This document shows positions 35,314 through 43,951 of a stretch of 64,000 bases of DNA, in pieces (positions within the stretch are counted from its first letter, which is position 1; each line of letters begins with the position of its first letter). The notes under the pieces were generated by a model. It was given only the letters and a program-made list of their open reading frames with translations. It was not told the DNA's origin and ran no database searches. Origin of the DNA: Niallia alba (GTDB lineage: Bacteria > Bacillota > Bacilli > Bacillales > Cytobacillaceae); assembly GCF_012933555.1 (NCBI RefSeq), contig NZ_JABBPK010000001.1:3202001-3266000 (forward strand). Direction: 5' to 3'. The position numbers and the translations under genes are program-made.

Positions 35314-36375
35314 CTATAAAATAATCAGTTCTTTCGTTGAATGGGTTAAAGCTTCATTATGATCTTTTGTTATTATTGTATCATCTTCAATACGCACTCC
35401 ACCAAGACCTGGAATATAAATACCTGGTTCTACTGTTACTACCATACCTGGTTCTAGCGGAGCATTATTACGGAAGGATAAATTTGGTCCTTCATGGACT
35501 TCTAATCCTATTCCGTGGCCTGTTGTATGTCCAAAATACTCTCCATACCCTTTTTCAGTTATGTAATCACGAGTAAGTGCATCTGCTTCGACACCGGTAA
35601 TTCCTGGTTTAATGCCTTCCATACCCTTCAGTTGAGCAGTTAAGACGATATCATAGATTTCTTTTAATTTCTCATCTGGGTTACCGATCGCAATTGTTCT
35701 CGTAATATCAGATACATATCCATTATAATACGCACCATAATCCAATGTAATGAAATCACCAGCTTCAATCACTTTATCGGATGCAACACCATGTGGCAAG
35801 GCAGATCTTTTTCCTGATGCAACAATAGTATCAAAAGAAGATGAAGTGGCGCCTAATTTTCTCATAAAAAACTCTAATTCATTCGAAACTTCCAATTCTG
35901 TTTTCCCAATCTTGATAAAATCAAGGATATGAGTAAAAGCAGCATCAGCAATCTTAGCAGCTTCCTTTAATATCTTAATCTCTTCATTTGTCTTAATCAA
36001 GCGTAACTTTTCAATTATCCCCGAAACTGGCACTAATTCTCCTTTTACTACCGTTTCTAGCTCCTTATACTGCGTAAATGTAGTGTAATCTTGTTCGAAT
36101 GCTAAGTTCTTTATCCCTAGTTTCTCTGCTTGATTAGCTACTTCTTGAAGAATTGCCCCTTTATGCTGAACGATATCAAATCCAATACATTGATTTCCCG
36201 CCTGCTCTACATAGCGAAAATCTGTTATAAATAAAGCCTTTTCCCCACTAATTAAGACAGCTCCTGAAGAACCTGTAAAGTTGCTAACATAGCGTCTGTT
36301 ATAAGTGCTAGTTATTAAAATACCATCTGCCCCAACTTCTGTTAGTGCTTCTCTTACTCTTTTAAGTTTCTCCAT
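35314..36375 (-). CDS. papA: Xaa-Pro dipeptidase/aminopeptidase (YqhT)
   Basis: A 353-residue M24-family metallopeptidase. A creatinase-like N-terminal domain precedes the pita-bread catalytic domain, whose metal ligands lie in FITLDYGAYYNGYVSDITRT (two Asp), GHTTGHGIG (His), VEPGIYIPG (Glu) and GGVRIEDD (Glu). It cleaves X-Pro bonds in peptides in the cytosol. GAGAGGATTTAA precedes the ATG. Co-transcription with efp is likely. Confidence 0.95.
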   Translation of the reverse strand: MEKLKRVREALTEVGADGILITSTYNRRYVSNFTGSSGAVLISGEKALFITDFRYVEQAGNQCIGFDIVQHKGAILQEVANQAEKLGIKNLAFEQDYTTFTQYKELETVVKGELVPVSGIIEKLRLIKTNEEIKILKEAAKIADAAFTHILDFIKIGKTELEVSNELEFFMRKLGATSSSFDTIVASGKRSALPHGVASDKVIEAGDFITLDYGAYYNGYVSDITRTIAIGNPDEKLKEIYDIVLTAQLKGMEGIKPGITGVEADALTRDYITEKGYGEYFGHTTGHGIGLEVHEGPNLSFRNNAPLEPGMVVTVEPGIYIPGLGGVRIEDDTIITKDHNEALTHSTKELIIL

Positions 36376-36591
36376 TTAAATCCTCTCCCTCACTTTATAC
36401 GCATTCCTAGAGGCACAGTTCTTCTTAAAGCCTTAACAACTTCTAGATAAGGTAATAATCTGAATGATGAAAAAGTACACTCATGTAAATCATTTTATCA
36501 TAAATACGCTTGAAATACAGACAAAATAGCATGTAAACAAAGATATTAGACTCCCTAATTAGCTATGAGTAATTAACAGGAAGAAAACTTT

Positions 36592-37125
36592 TTATTCTCC
36601 TTCATTACCTGTTAAAGTCGTAGCTGGCTTAGTTTCTTTCCATTTTTTTATTTGAATTTCATTTTCTTCATAGGAAATTGTATATCCAACAAAAACTCCA
36701 TATAAAATGTATAAACATACAGATGTGATAATCGTATCTCTTTTCAACTCTAAGAAAGGCGCCATACTTGGAAAAATTGGATTTAAAACAATAAATACAC
36801 AAGCAAATAATGCAATTCCAAACCCCATCCCAATATAAACGGTCTTAAATTTTCTAAGCATTAAATAATAAGCAAAAGCCGCACCAGTGGAGAAAAAACC
36901 AATTGCGATAATACTGATCACTGTTCCAAGCCAACCATATTTCCAACTTCCTATAGCCCAAGGTTCTAAAATAATATTAGGACGTATTTCCGTAAAATTA
37001 AAAACATACCCAACGTAACCAATTAAAGACCAAAAAATACCGCCAAACATCCCTGTCCAAATAACTAAGGCAATAAAAGACATCGGTCTATCTTTTTCAT
37101 CGTGTGATTGTTGTTTGTTCTCCAT
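36592..37125 (-). CDS. yqhR: YqhR family membrane protein
   Basis: A 177-residue protein with four predicted transmembrane helices (ALVIWTGMFGGIFWSLIGYVG, GTVISIIAIGFFSTGAAFAYY, IGMGFGIALFACVFIVLNP, SVCLYILYGVFVGYTIS). The family has no known function. The start at 37125 follows GGAGGTGGATATT; a GTG three codons earlier overlaps that site. Divergent from yqhQ, as in B. subtilis. The 216 bp between it and papA does not contain the aroQ gene found there in B. subtilis. Confidence 0.88.
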   Translation of the reverse strand: MENKQQSHDEKDRPMSFIALVIWTGMFGGIFWSLIGYVGYVFNFTEIRPNIILEPWAIGSWKYGWLGTVISIIAIGFFSTGAAFAYYLMLRKFKTVYIGMGFGIALFACVFIVLNPIFPSMAPFLELKRDTIITSVCLYILYGVFVGYTISYEENEIQIKKWKETKPATTLTGNEGE

Positions 37126-37353
37126 AATATCCACCTCCGACTAGTAGTATGTCCCATTCCTTTTCTTTCCTTGCATTATTCTTATTTATGATTAATTAAA
37201 AAGAAGGATTAAGATAGGATGTGATGTCACGCTAGTGGTTTTTTGAATTTTTTAGTAAGATAGTATTAGGGGAAATTACAACCATAAATATTCTTCATTA
37301 TATAGAAGCCCGTTGTGTTCACCTAATTTATCCTGAGGTTGGTGTAATTGTAC

Positions 37354-38298
37354 ATGTCAAGTGAACAAAAACCATTATACGGAGGTCAGGCTGTTGTAGA
37401 AGGTGTTATGTTTGGAGGTAAACATCATTATGTAACAGCTATAAGACGAAAAGATCAGTCGATTGATTATTTTCATCTTCCAAGAAAGTATAATACAAAG
37501 CTAGCAAAATTTAAGAAAATCCCATTCTTAAGAGGTCTTATTGCCATAATCGAATCAAGTGGGAACGGAACAAAACATTTAAATTTTTCAACAGATCGAT
37601 TTGATCTTGACCCTTCAGAAGATTATAAATTGGAAGAACAAGAACCATCTAAACTATCCATGATTTTAGGAGTAGCAGTTCTAGGAGTGCTTTCCTTTCT
37701 ATTTGGAAAATTCATCTTTACGCTTATTCCGACCTTTCTAGCGGCTATGTTTATGCCGATTATTTCTGGTCATGTTGCTCAAATCCTACTAGAAAGCTTT
37801 TTTAAGCTTATCCTTTTACTTGGATACATTTACTTTGTTTCACTAACACCTATTATAAAGAGAGTATTTCAATATCATGGCGCCGAACATAAGGTAATCA
37901 ATGCATATGAAAATGGAAAAGAATTAACGATTGAAAATGTCCAAGCAGCATCAAGATTACATTATCGCTGCGGATCAAGTTTTATTCTTTTTACGGTAAT
38001 TGTCGGACTATTCCTTTATTTATTCTTCTATCCAGAGAATCTGTTTGAAAGAGTATTAATCCGAATTGCCTTAATTCCTTTCGTTATTGGCATTTCTTTT
38101 GAAGTACTTCAGATCACCAATAAATTAAGAGAGGTTCCTGTATTAAAATACCTTGGATTACCAGGACTTTGGCTGCAATTATTAACAACAAAAGAACCGA
38201 GTAATGAGCAAGTAGAAGTAGCAATCCTTTCCTTTAATGAATTAAAAAGGCGTGAAGAAGAAACAGAAGCACAATTATCAAAAGCAATGGTTGAATGA
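37354..38298 (+). CDS. yqhQ: DUF1385 membrane protein YqhQ
   Basis: A 314-residue DUF1385 protein. The conserved N-terminus PLYGGQAVVEGVMFGGKHHYVTAIRR is followed by IPFLRGLIAIIESSGNGTKHLNFS, three or four membrane helices and the signature QYHGAEHKVINAYE and LHYRCGSSFILFTVI. Its molecular function is unknown to me. The start at 37354 is chosen from the B. subtilis N-terminus; the possible GAGGTTGG ribosome binding site is rather distant. Confidence 0.9.
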   Translation: MSSEQKPLYGGQAVVEGVMFGGKHHYVTAIRRKDQSIDYFHLPRKYNTKLAKFKKIPFLRGLIAIIESSGNGTKHLNFSTDRFDLDPSEDYKLEEQEPSKLSMILGVAVLGVLSFLFGKFIFTLIPTFLAAMFMPIISGHVAQILLESFFKLILLLGYIYFVSLTPIIKRVFQYHGAEHKVINAYENGKELTIENVQAASRLHYRCGSSFILFTVIVGLFLYLFFYPENLFERVLIRIALIPFVIGISFEVLQITNKLREVPVLKYLGLPGLWLQLLTTKEPSNEQVEVAILSFNELKRREEETEAQLSKAMVE

Positions 38299-38504
38299 GC
38301 AAATAAAAAGGGTATGATGGATAATAAAGGGAAATAGATTCAATATAAATACAAGATTGATCTACACATACTATTTTTTTGTTAAAAATCTTTTTCTGAA
38401 AACTTTTTCATGTGAACAATTTAGCCTTTTTTGAATAAACTTTTCTTAATAATAGTTTAAAAGTTAGAAAAAATGCTCATCATGCTTTTAGGGAGGTGGC
38501 TTTT

Positions 38505-38885
38505 TTGAAGAACCGATTTTCAATTATTATATTTGGAAGTATCATTTTCTTTGCTTTCATTGGCCTAGCTGTAAATTTAATTAAAAATCCAACAGGATTT
38601 TTTCTAAACATTGCTGTCATGTTTGCTGTCGGTGCCATTATCTGGTTCATTTATCGCCATTTCAGTACATCTAGTCCGCAAAAAAGAGAACAAAGAGCTT
38701 TTCTAAAAGCTGCAAAGCAATCAAAAAAGCGACTACAAACTAGAGAAAAATCACCAATAGCACAACAGCACTCAACCAAATCCTCTTCCTTAAAAGCCAA
38801 TAAGCATAAACGAAGCAAAAGTACAGCTCATTTGACTGTTATTGAGGGGAAGAAGAGCAAAAGAAAGAATCGAGCCTCTTTATAA
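38505..38885 (+). CDS. yqhP: YqhP / SA1362 family protein
   Basis: A 126-residue protein. Two N-terminal membrane helices (FSIIIFGSIIFFAFIGLAVNLI and FFLNIAVMFAVGAIIWFIY) precede a very basic Lys/Arg/Ser-rich tail. It belongs by resemblance to the SA1362/YqhP family; function unknown. The TTG at 38505 is preferred, eight bases after GGGAGGT; the GTG at 38496 lies inside that site. The last codons form the left arm of the terminator. Confidence 0.75.
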   Translation: MKNRFSIIIFGSIIFFAFIGLAVNLIKNPTGFFLNIAVMFAVGAIIWFIYRHFSTSSPQKREQRAFLKAAKQSKKRLQTREKSPIAQQHSTKSSSLKANKHKRSKSTAHLTVIEGKKSKRKNRASL

Positions 38886-38904
38886 AGAGCTCGATTCTTT
38901 TTTT
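38867..38904 (+). terminator. yqhP terminator overlapping its coding end
   Basis: GAATCGAGC and GCTCGATTC pair, with an inner TCTTTATAAAGA palindrome, followed by seven T. The left arm and the stop codon belong to yqhP. Confidence 0.88.
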
Positions 38905-38910
38905 ATAAAT

Positions 38911-38995
38911 GGCTGTTTTCTAAAGGATTGTTGTTTTTCAATCGAAAAAAAGAATTAGTTGGAAAAATGGAGCAACAAACTTTACGAAAACAGCC
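38911..38995. repeat. MITE-like repeat, short form
   Basis: GGCTGTTTTC and GAAAACAGCC form the ends of an 85-bp element. Inside, TTGTTG and CAACAA pair near the ends. In reverse complement it matches the flanks of the longer element at 5909-6139 but lacks that element's GC-rich 108-bp core. Confidence 0.65.
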
Positions 38996-39050
38996 TTATA
39001 AATTAATTCTCTCTTGGAATGCATTACTTCTATACTCCTCTAAAAGTGCA

Positions 39051-39531
39051 TTTATCCCACCTTAACTAACAGTAAAACTCAGTCTCAAACTTTTGAGAAT
39101 TCGAGGAAGATCACTTGAGATCAACTATTCGTAAAAAGTCCAATTGGTTCAACTAACCTTCAGGGGGGTTGAAGGGGAAAAGTGGTGTTCATCAAGCGAA
39201 TGAACGCCAAAATGCAGAGGAACAAACGAAAAAGTGGCGTTCATCAAGCGAATGAACGCCAAAATGCAGAGGAACAAACGAAAAAGTGGCGTTCATCAAG
39301 CGAATGAAAACCAAAATGTAGAGGAACAAACGAAAAAGTGGCGTTCATCAAGCGAATGAAAACCAAAATGTAGAGGAACAAACGAAAAAGCGGCGTTCAT
39401 CAAGTGAATGAAAACCAAAATGCAGAGAAACAAACGAAAAAGTGGCGTTCACCAAGTGAATGAAAACCAAAATGCAGAGGAGAAAGGAAAAAAGAAGGAC
39501 TCCCCCCACTAGATGGTTAGTTTCACTTTAT
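39051..39531 (-). repeat. dispersed structured repeat, copy C, split by a tandem array
   Basis: On the minus strand the copy begins GATAAAGTGAAACTAACCATC near 39531, is interrupted by the 52-bp tandem repeats, then resumes with CCCCCCTGAAGGTTAGTTG and ends near 39051 with AAGGTGGGATAAA. The interruption falls in the loop of hairpin 1 (GGGGGG against CCCCCC). The second hairpin stem is TCTCAA...TTTGAGA, where copy B has CTCCCACC...GGGGGGAG. Confidence 0.75.
39177..39480. repeat. 52-bp tandem repeat (minisatellite), about 5.8 units
   Basis: Units start at 39177, 39229, 39281, 39333, 39385 and 39437. Units 1-2 contain the near-perfect hairpin (G)GCGTTCAT...ATGAACGCC around a 7-base loop. Units 3-6 read ATGAAAACC and lose most of it. 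Units differ by a few substitutions only, and 52 is not a multiple of three, so the array is not a protein repeat. There are no spacers, so it is not a CRISPR array. Confidence 0.93.
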
Positions 39532-40415
39532 CAATAAGTCCATGTTTTAAAAAACTTTATCGCACAATCTCTTCCTAATTGAATAAGCTTTTCTTGATTT
39601 TCTTTCGTTAAGGAAAATTCTGTCGCCACTACTCCTTCTGTTGGTACAAAGATAATATTTTTTTCATGTTTTCGGGAAATATATCTAGAATCATGAGCAT
39701 CTTTCATCGTTTCAAACATCGCTGCAAATAAATCGATTGCATTATGAATTTTATGTTTTGGATGCTCTTTGATATTATGGCTTAATTTAATTCCTAAAAC
39801 GGGCCTTGTTTTCAGAACGTTCTCTTGATCGAATAGCCACATCGGGAAATTACTGAGCACACCTCCATCCACAATCACATTTTTATTTGACTTACTCCCA
39901 ATTACTACAGGTTCAAAAAAATAAGGAAGACTACAGCTCATTCTAACCGCCTTTGCAATGGAAAAGGTTTGAGGGTTGATTCCGTATTTAAGCAAGTCAT
40001 CTGGCAGAATCATTAATACTCCATTTGTAATATCTGACGCAATGAAACGTAATGATTGCGGAGGTATATCTGCAAATGTTCTTAATCCTTTTGCGGCTAA
40101 TTTATCTGCTATCCACTTTTCTAATTCCTCTCCTTTATATAATCCCAACTTCCAATATAGAAAAAACCATTTCGCGAGTGGAAAGGGAATGAGCAATTTT
40201 CTTTCATCTAAAAAAGTGCTTAAATCCAGTTCCTCCAATAAATTAGCTATTTCTTTACTCTTATATCCTGCGGCAATTAAAGCTGCAACAATGGATCCAG
40301 CGCTCGTTCCTGCCAGTCTAGCAAAATGAAAACCTCGCTGCTCTACGACTTCATATGCCCCTACTAATGCTAACCCCTTAATTCCTCCACCGGAAAAGAC
40401 TCCATCAATATACAT
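39531..40415 (-). CDS. yqhO: patatin-like phospholipase family protein (YqhO)
   Basis: A 294-residue patatin-like hydrolase. The oxyanion-hole motif GVFSGGGIKGLALVGAYE, the nucleophile elbow in RLAGTSAGSIVAALIA and the catalytic aspartate in VIVDGGVLSNFPMW make up the Ser-Asp dyad. There is no signal peptide; it is presumably cytosolic or peripheral, acting on phospholipid acyl esters. AAAGGAGGGAAAAGT precedes ATG 40415; the in-frame extension upstream is not expected for the family. The mntR gene that follows yqhO in B. subtilis is absent here. Confidence 0.92.
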   Translation of the reverse strand: MYIDGVFSGGGIKGLALVGAYEVVEQRGFHFARLAGTSAGSIVAALIAAGYKSKEIANLLEELDLSTFLDERKLLIPFPLAKWFFLYWKLGLYKGEELEKWIADKLAAKGLRTFADIPPQSLRFIASDITNGVLMILPDDLLKYGINPQTFSIAKAVRMSCSLPYFFEPVVIGSKSNKNVIVDGGVLSNFPMWLFDQENVLKTRPVLGIKLSHNIKEHPKHKIHNAIDLFAAMFETMKDAHDSRYISRKHEKNIIFVPTEGVVATEFSLTKENQEKLIQLGRDCAIKFFKTWTY

Positions 40416-40743
40416 ACTTTTCCCTCCTTTTAACAACCAACTAAGACAATTGAAGACAAATGTAAGGAATTCTCCATCTCTATACTCAAATTTAGTATTT
40501 CGAAGGGGAAAATAGTACAACAGACAAGTTAAATGTTCACACATTTCCGTTCATTCAGTAGAAAACACAATAGAAAGATTGTTGTAAGTAGAGATAGGCG
40601 TTTATATCAAGCAAAAAAGGAAATAGACACATACACTATCCCGAAAGATGAAAGTGCACGCACTTTGTTTGTTCACAAACTAAAGATAATGTTTGAAATG
40701 GTGATAGTGCTAGAAGTTAGTTAGAAAAAGAGGAGGAGATTTT
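40416..40743. other. intergenic region upstream of yqhO and the coat-like gene
   Basis: A 328-bp divergent region. An open frame of 63 codons (40533-40724, plus) lacks a ribosome binding site and resembles nothing I know, so it is not annotated. Promoters for both flanking genes should be here. Confidence 0.4.
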
Positions 40744-40986
40744 ATGCAGAATCATTTCATTTATGCAAATGATGTGAGAAGAATACGTCCGGGCTTTGGA
40801 ATCGGCAGACCGGGGTTTGGTTTTGGAAGACCAGGTTTTGGATTTGGCGGTGCTGGCTTAGGACTTGGTTTAGGTCTACTTGGTGGATTTGCTACTGGTG
40901 CTTTACTTGGTCCAGCATTATATGGAGGATATGGTTATCCACCATACGGATATGGGTATGGCATCCCGCCTTACGGTTATTATTGA
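40744..40986 (+). CDS. small Gly/Tyr/Pro-rich protein, possibly spore coat associated
   Basis: An 80-residue protein. After a short N-terminus (MQNHFIYANDVRRIRPG) come repeats of the type GFGxGRPGFGFG, a hydrophobic Gly/Leu stretch (GAGLGLGLGLLGGFATGALLG) and a Tyr/Pro tail (GYGYPPYGYGYGIPPYGYY). AGAGGAGGAG precedes the ATG, and a strong terminator follows, so it is a real monocistronic gene. The composition resembles small coat or exosporium-type proteins of Bacillus, but no function can be assigned from sequence. Confidence 0.75.
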   Translation: MQNHFIYANDVRRIRPGFGIGRPGFGFGRPGFGFGGAGLGLGLGLLGGFATGALLGPALYGGYGYPPYGYGYGIPPYGYY

Positions 40987-41029
40987 GACCAACTTTCAGA
41001 AAATAGATACTAACATTTTCAATATATAG

Positions 41030-41063
41030 AAGGCTGTGCAGATTAGTTTGCACAGCCTTCTTC
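41030..41063 (+). terminator. terminator after the coat-like gene
   Basis: AAGGCTGTGCA and TGCACAGCCTT pair perfectly around 8 bases, followed by CTTCC. The T-run is weak, but the position just after the stop codon supports it. The 220 bp from here to vanZ shows no convincing gene. Confidence 0.75.
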
Positions 41064-41286
41064 CGTACCTTTTTTATTCGATTTGATCAAATTGGATCTT
41101 TCTTTGTAAAGTATTGTTTAGTAGTCATTTAAAAATCGATAATTTTTCCAGGCGAAAACTTCATCAATAATGCCACTTTGGGAATTACTTTGGAGCTTCT
41201 GTTAGCTGATTTAACACTATTACCTAATTCACCGCATCCCCTTCCCATTTTGCTAAATAACGGTACAGTTCTTCTTTCTCGATATT

Positions 41287-41826
41287 CTAAATCTTCTGTT
41301 TTTCAACCATATCTCCATCTTGTTCAACGCCTGATGTATTAACTGTAAATTTACGATAAAGCTTGATCGCACCAAAGCCAATTAATCCCCCAGAGGTATT
41401 TAATAGTAGATCATCTACATCAAAAATTCCGAGTGAAAAAACGACCTGTAGACATTCCAAGGATAAACTTAAAATAAAGGATTGGCCTAATACACCTCTG
41501 AATGATATCCCCCTTTTTTTAGACAATAATACAAGAAATATTCCAAAAGGGATGAACGCTGCAATATTTCCAACAAAATTACTTAAATCATGCCAGCCCG
41601 ATAGACTCTGAATATTAATAGATACTGTTTTTAATGGGATGAAATTGCCTCTTTGCAATTGGTACACGAGATTATCAGGGTTCCCAAGATTCCTCTGAAG
41701 TTGAGACATGAGGAAGGTCGTATCTCTCCAACGGAACTTAAATAGAATGATTTTAAATAATTCGCATATATAAAAGATAAAAAGTGCTAGTACGATAATT
41801 CTATGCATTATTTTCGATTTACTCAT
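41287..41826 (-). CDS. vanZ: VanZ family membrane protein
   Basis: A 179-residue membrane protein with about four hydrophobic helices (IIVLALFIFYICELFKIILF, VGNIAAFIPFGIFLVLLS, GQSFILSLSLECLQVVF, LLNTSGGLIGFGAIKLY). NIAAFIPFGI and FDVDDLLLNTSGG are VanZ-family blocks. VanZ proteins give modest teicoplanin-type resistance by an unknown mechanism. The start codon overlaps the vanY stop by 4 bp (ATGA). Its frame continues after the TAG stop for about 19 more sense codons. Confidence 0.88.
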   Translation of the reverse strand: MSKSKIMHRIIVLALFIFYICELFKIILFKFRWRDTTFLMSQLQRNLGNPDNLVYQLQRGNFIPLKTVSINIQSLSGWHDLSNFVGNIAAFIPFGIFLVLLSKKRGISFRGVLGQSFILSLSLECLQVVFSLGIFDVDDLLLNTSGGLIGFGAIKLYRKFTVNTSGVEQDGDMVEKQKI

Positions 41827-42743
41827 TTTGCCATCCTTTCCCTTTTTAAGTTAGTATTTGTTGATTCAGGAAGTACTGTGACAATTACACCATCCACGTT
41901 GTTGCCTGATATCTCATAACGAAGATTGTCCGGCACAAGAACATCAGTATTTTTTTTAACAGGATAATAAAAGATCTCATATTTTTCTCCGTTTACACTC
42001 GTAGAAAGTTTTTTTTCTTCTTTTAAGTAATCCAAATATTCTTCCAAAGCAAAATTCTTTTCCTCCATAATCGCACTATGCGGCAATCCAACATAGCGAA
42101 TATGCCAAGGTTCATATTGAATTCCAGTAACTTCTGTTTTATCCTTTGGATAGCGTAAAATAAAGCCATATTTCCAAGCATTATCTTCTAACCACTGACC
42201 TTCAGGTGCTACCTCCATCTTCGTTAGAGTTGATCCCACATCAAGTGATAAACCTAAATTGTGTTCGCTATAGCCTGCAGGCAAAGCATAGTCAGAGCCC
42301 ATTTCTTGATAAAGCACATTTTGCTCATCGAAGTCTCGAAAGCCACTATTAATTAAGAAATGGCGAACCCCCTCTTTTTCAGCAGCAGCTATCATTACCG
42401 AAAATTTACGGGCAACATCCTTTGACAATTTAATTTCGTTATCAAGCAACCCGTAACCAGTTGTCAATTCTCTATGCATAAATAAATTTACAACATCTGA
42501 TTTTATACTCTCTTGGTGAACCGGATTTTCACTATTAACCAAAAGTAAATTTCCTTGAAAGATTTGTTCTTTCGTAATCGCTATCGTTTGGAAACCTTCA
42601 GAAGTCTCGCTATTATCTATAGGATCAATGTTATTTTTTTCATTTCCTTCAACTTCAACTTTATTTTGAATAGACCATTCTTTATTGACAAATACAAAAC
42701 TCAGACATATTACTAACAACAATAAAAAACCCCACTTCTTCAT
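41823..42743 (-). CDS. vanY: VanY-type D-Ala-D-Ala carboxypeptidase
   Basis: A 306-residue M15B zinc peptidase. An N-terminal membrane segment (WGFLLLLVICLSFVFV) anchors or exports it. The zinc ligands lie in YSEHNLGLSLDVG (His and Asp) and YEPWHIRYVG (His, with the catalytic Glu just before). It removes the terminal D-Ala of peptidoglycan precursors, lowering glycopeptide binding. About 65 C-terminal residues after the peptidase domain are unassigned. AGGAACGTGAA precedes the ATG. Fourth-to-last in a vanR-vanS-vanY-vanZ order, here directly before vanZ. Confidence 0.92.
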   Translation of the reverse strand: MKKWGFLLLLVICLSFVFVNKEWSIQNKVEVEGNEKNNIDPIDNSETSEGFQTIAITKEQIFQGNLLLVNSENPVHQESIKSDVVNLFMHRELTTGYGLLDNEIKLSKDVARKFSVMIAAAEKEGVRHFLINSGFRDFDEQNVLYQEMGSDYALPAGYSEHNLGLSLDVGSTLTKMEVAPEGQWLEDNAWKYGFILRYPKDKTEVTGIQYEPWHIRYVGLPHSAIMEEKNFALEEYLDYLKEEKKLSTSVNGEKYEIFYYPVKKNTDVLVPDNLRYEISGNNVDGVIVTVLPESTNTNLKRERMAK

Positions 42744-42838
42744 TTCACGTTCCTCCTATTCTCTTCTAGAATAGGAAAAACTTTTTAAATAAAGAGTAGG
42801 GTAAAATTTAAATTTTTCTTAAATCCTTTATGAAAGAT

Positions 42839-43951
42839 TTAAACTTGGTCAATTGGAACACTTTCTTGCGGTAAACGAACTTCAAATACAGTCCGTATTA
42901 AACTACTTTCAGCTGTAATCGTTCCATTATGTTGCTCCACAATATTCTTTGCAATGAATAAACCAAGACCTGTGCTATCTTCCTGGTGAGTACGTGCTTT
43001 ATCACCGGTATAAAACATATCAAAAAGATATGGAAGTTCATCCGCTGGAATACTATCTCCATAATTTACAACTTGAACAACCACTTCTTCTCCATCAACA
43101 AAGCCGTTTATATCTACAAACTGACCATCGTATCCATAACGATTGGCATTGGTTAAAAGATTTTCAAACACACGAGCTAACATCTCCCCGTCACCCAAAA
43201 TAGGTAAATGGGGTAAAATATTCATTCGAGCGATCAAATCATTTTTCTCAAAAACAGGATACAATTCTTCTTTTAATTGGAGAAGTAGGTCACTTAAATT
43301 AATTTGCCTTTTTTCAACTGGTAACATGCCATAGTTCATTCTAGTTATTTCAAATAATTCATCAATCAGTCTTTCTAACCGCTGCGATTTAGTAAAGGCA
43401 ATCGTTAAAAAATGCCTGACTTGTTCTTTAGTCAACTTCTCATCTTTAAGGATTAAATCTAAATAACCTAAAACAGAAGTTAGTGGAGTCCGCAAATCAT
43501 GGGCTAAATTTACAACTAATTGCTCCTTACTGTTTTCTGAAAAATCGCCTCTTTGTATGGCTTCTTCTAATTTTTCACTTGCCAGATTAATTGCTTGGGC
43601 AATATCTCCAAATTCATCATTTGAATGGATATAAACTCGATGTTTAAAGTTGCCACGAGCAAGATAAGTAATTCCATTTGATAATTCATTAAAATAGGTA
43701 GAATAGGGCTTAGTAAGTAAAAAGAAAAACACGAACGAAAGGGAGATAAATAGTATAAAAAAGAAGTTAAAGTCTCCGATACTGCCTATGAATTGACGAA
43801 GTTCAGCTAACGGGTCACCTCGACGAACAGTTGCATGATAATAAAGCTGTAGTCCTTTAAAGAATAAGTAAGTTATTATACCACCGAGAAGCATACTTAG
43901 ACCAAATAATACGATTATTTTAGCGCGAAAACTGCGTATAAATTTAGCCAT
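42839..43951 (-). CDS. vanS: VanS-like sensor histidine kinase
   Basis: A 370-residue kinase. Two membrane helices (about residues 9-30 and 57-79) flank a short extracytoplasmic loop. A HAMP domain follows, then HisKA with the phospho-accepting His in VVNLAHDLRTPLTSVLGYLDLI, and HATPase motifs (FENLLTNANRYGYDGQ, STGLGLFIAKNIVEQHNG). The short sensor loop is like that of VanS of VanA-type clusters. It overlaps vanR by 8 bp and acts with it. Confidence 0.9.
   Translation of the reverse strand: MAKFIRSFRAKIIVLFGLSMLLGGIITYLFFKGLQLYYHATVRRGDPLAELRQFIGSIGDFNFFFILFISLSFVFFFLLTKPYSTYFNELSNGITYLARGNFKHRVYIHSNDEFGDIAQAINLASEKLEEAIQRGDFSENSKEQLVVNLAHDLRTPLTSVLGYLDLILKDEKLTKEQVRHFLTIAFTKSQRLERLIDELFEITRMNYGMLPVEKRQINLSDLLLQLKEELYPVFEKNDLIARMNILPHLPILGDGEMLARVFENLLTNANRYGYDGQFVDINGFVDGEEVVVQVVNYGDSIPADELPYLFDMFYTGDKARTHQEDSTGLGLFIAKNIVEQHNGTITAESSLIRTVFEVRLPQESVPIDQV

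Noticed and set aside
39177..39480. Possible CRISPR array
   Set aside because: The 52-bp units are directly adjacent without unique spacers, and there are no cas genes.
40533..40724. 63-codon plus-strand frame upstream of the coat-like gene
   Set aside because: No ribosome binding site and no resemblance to any family I know.
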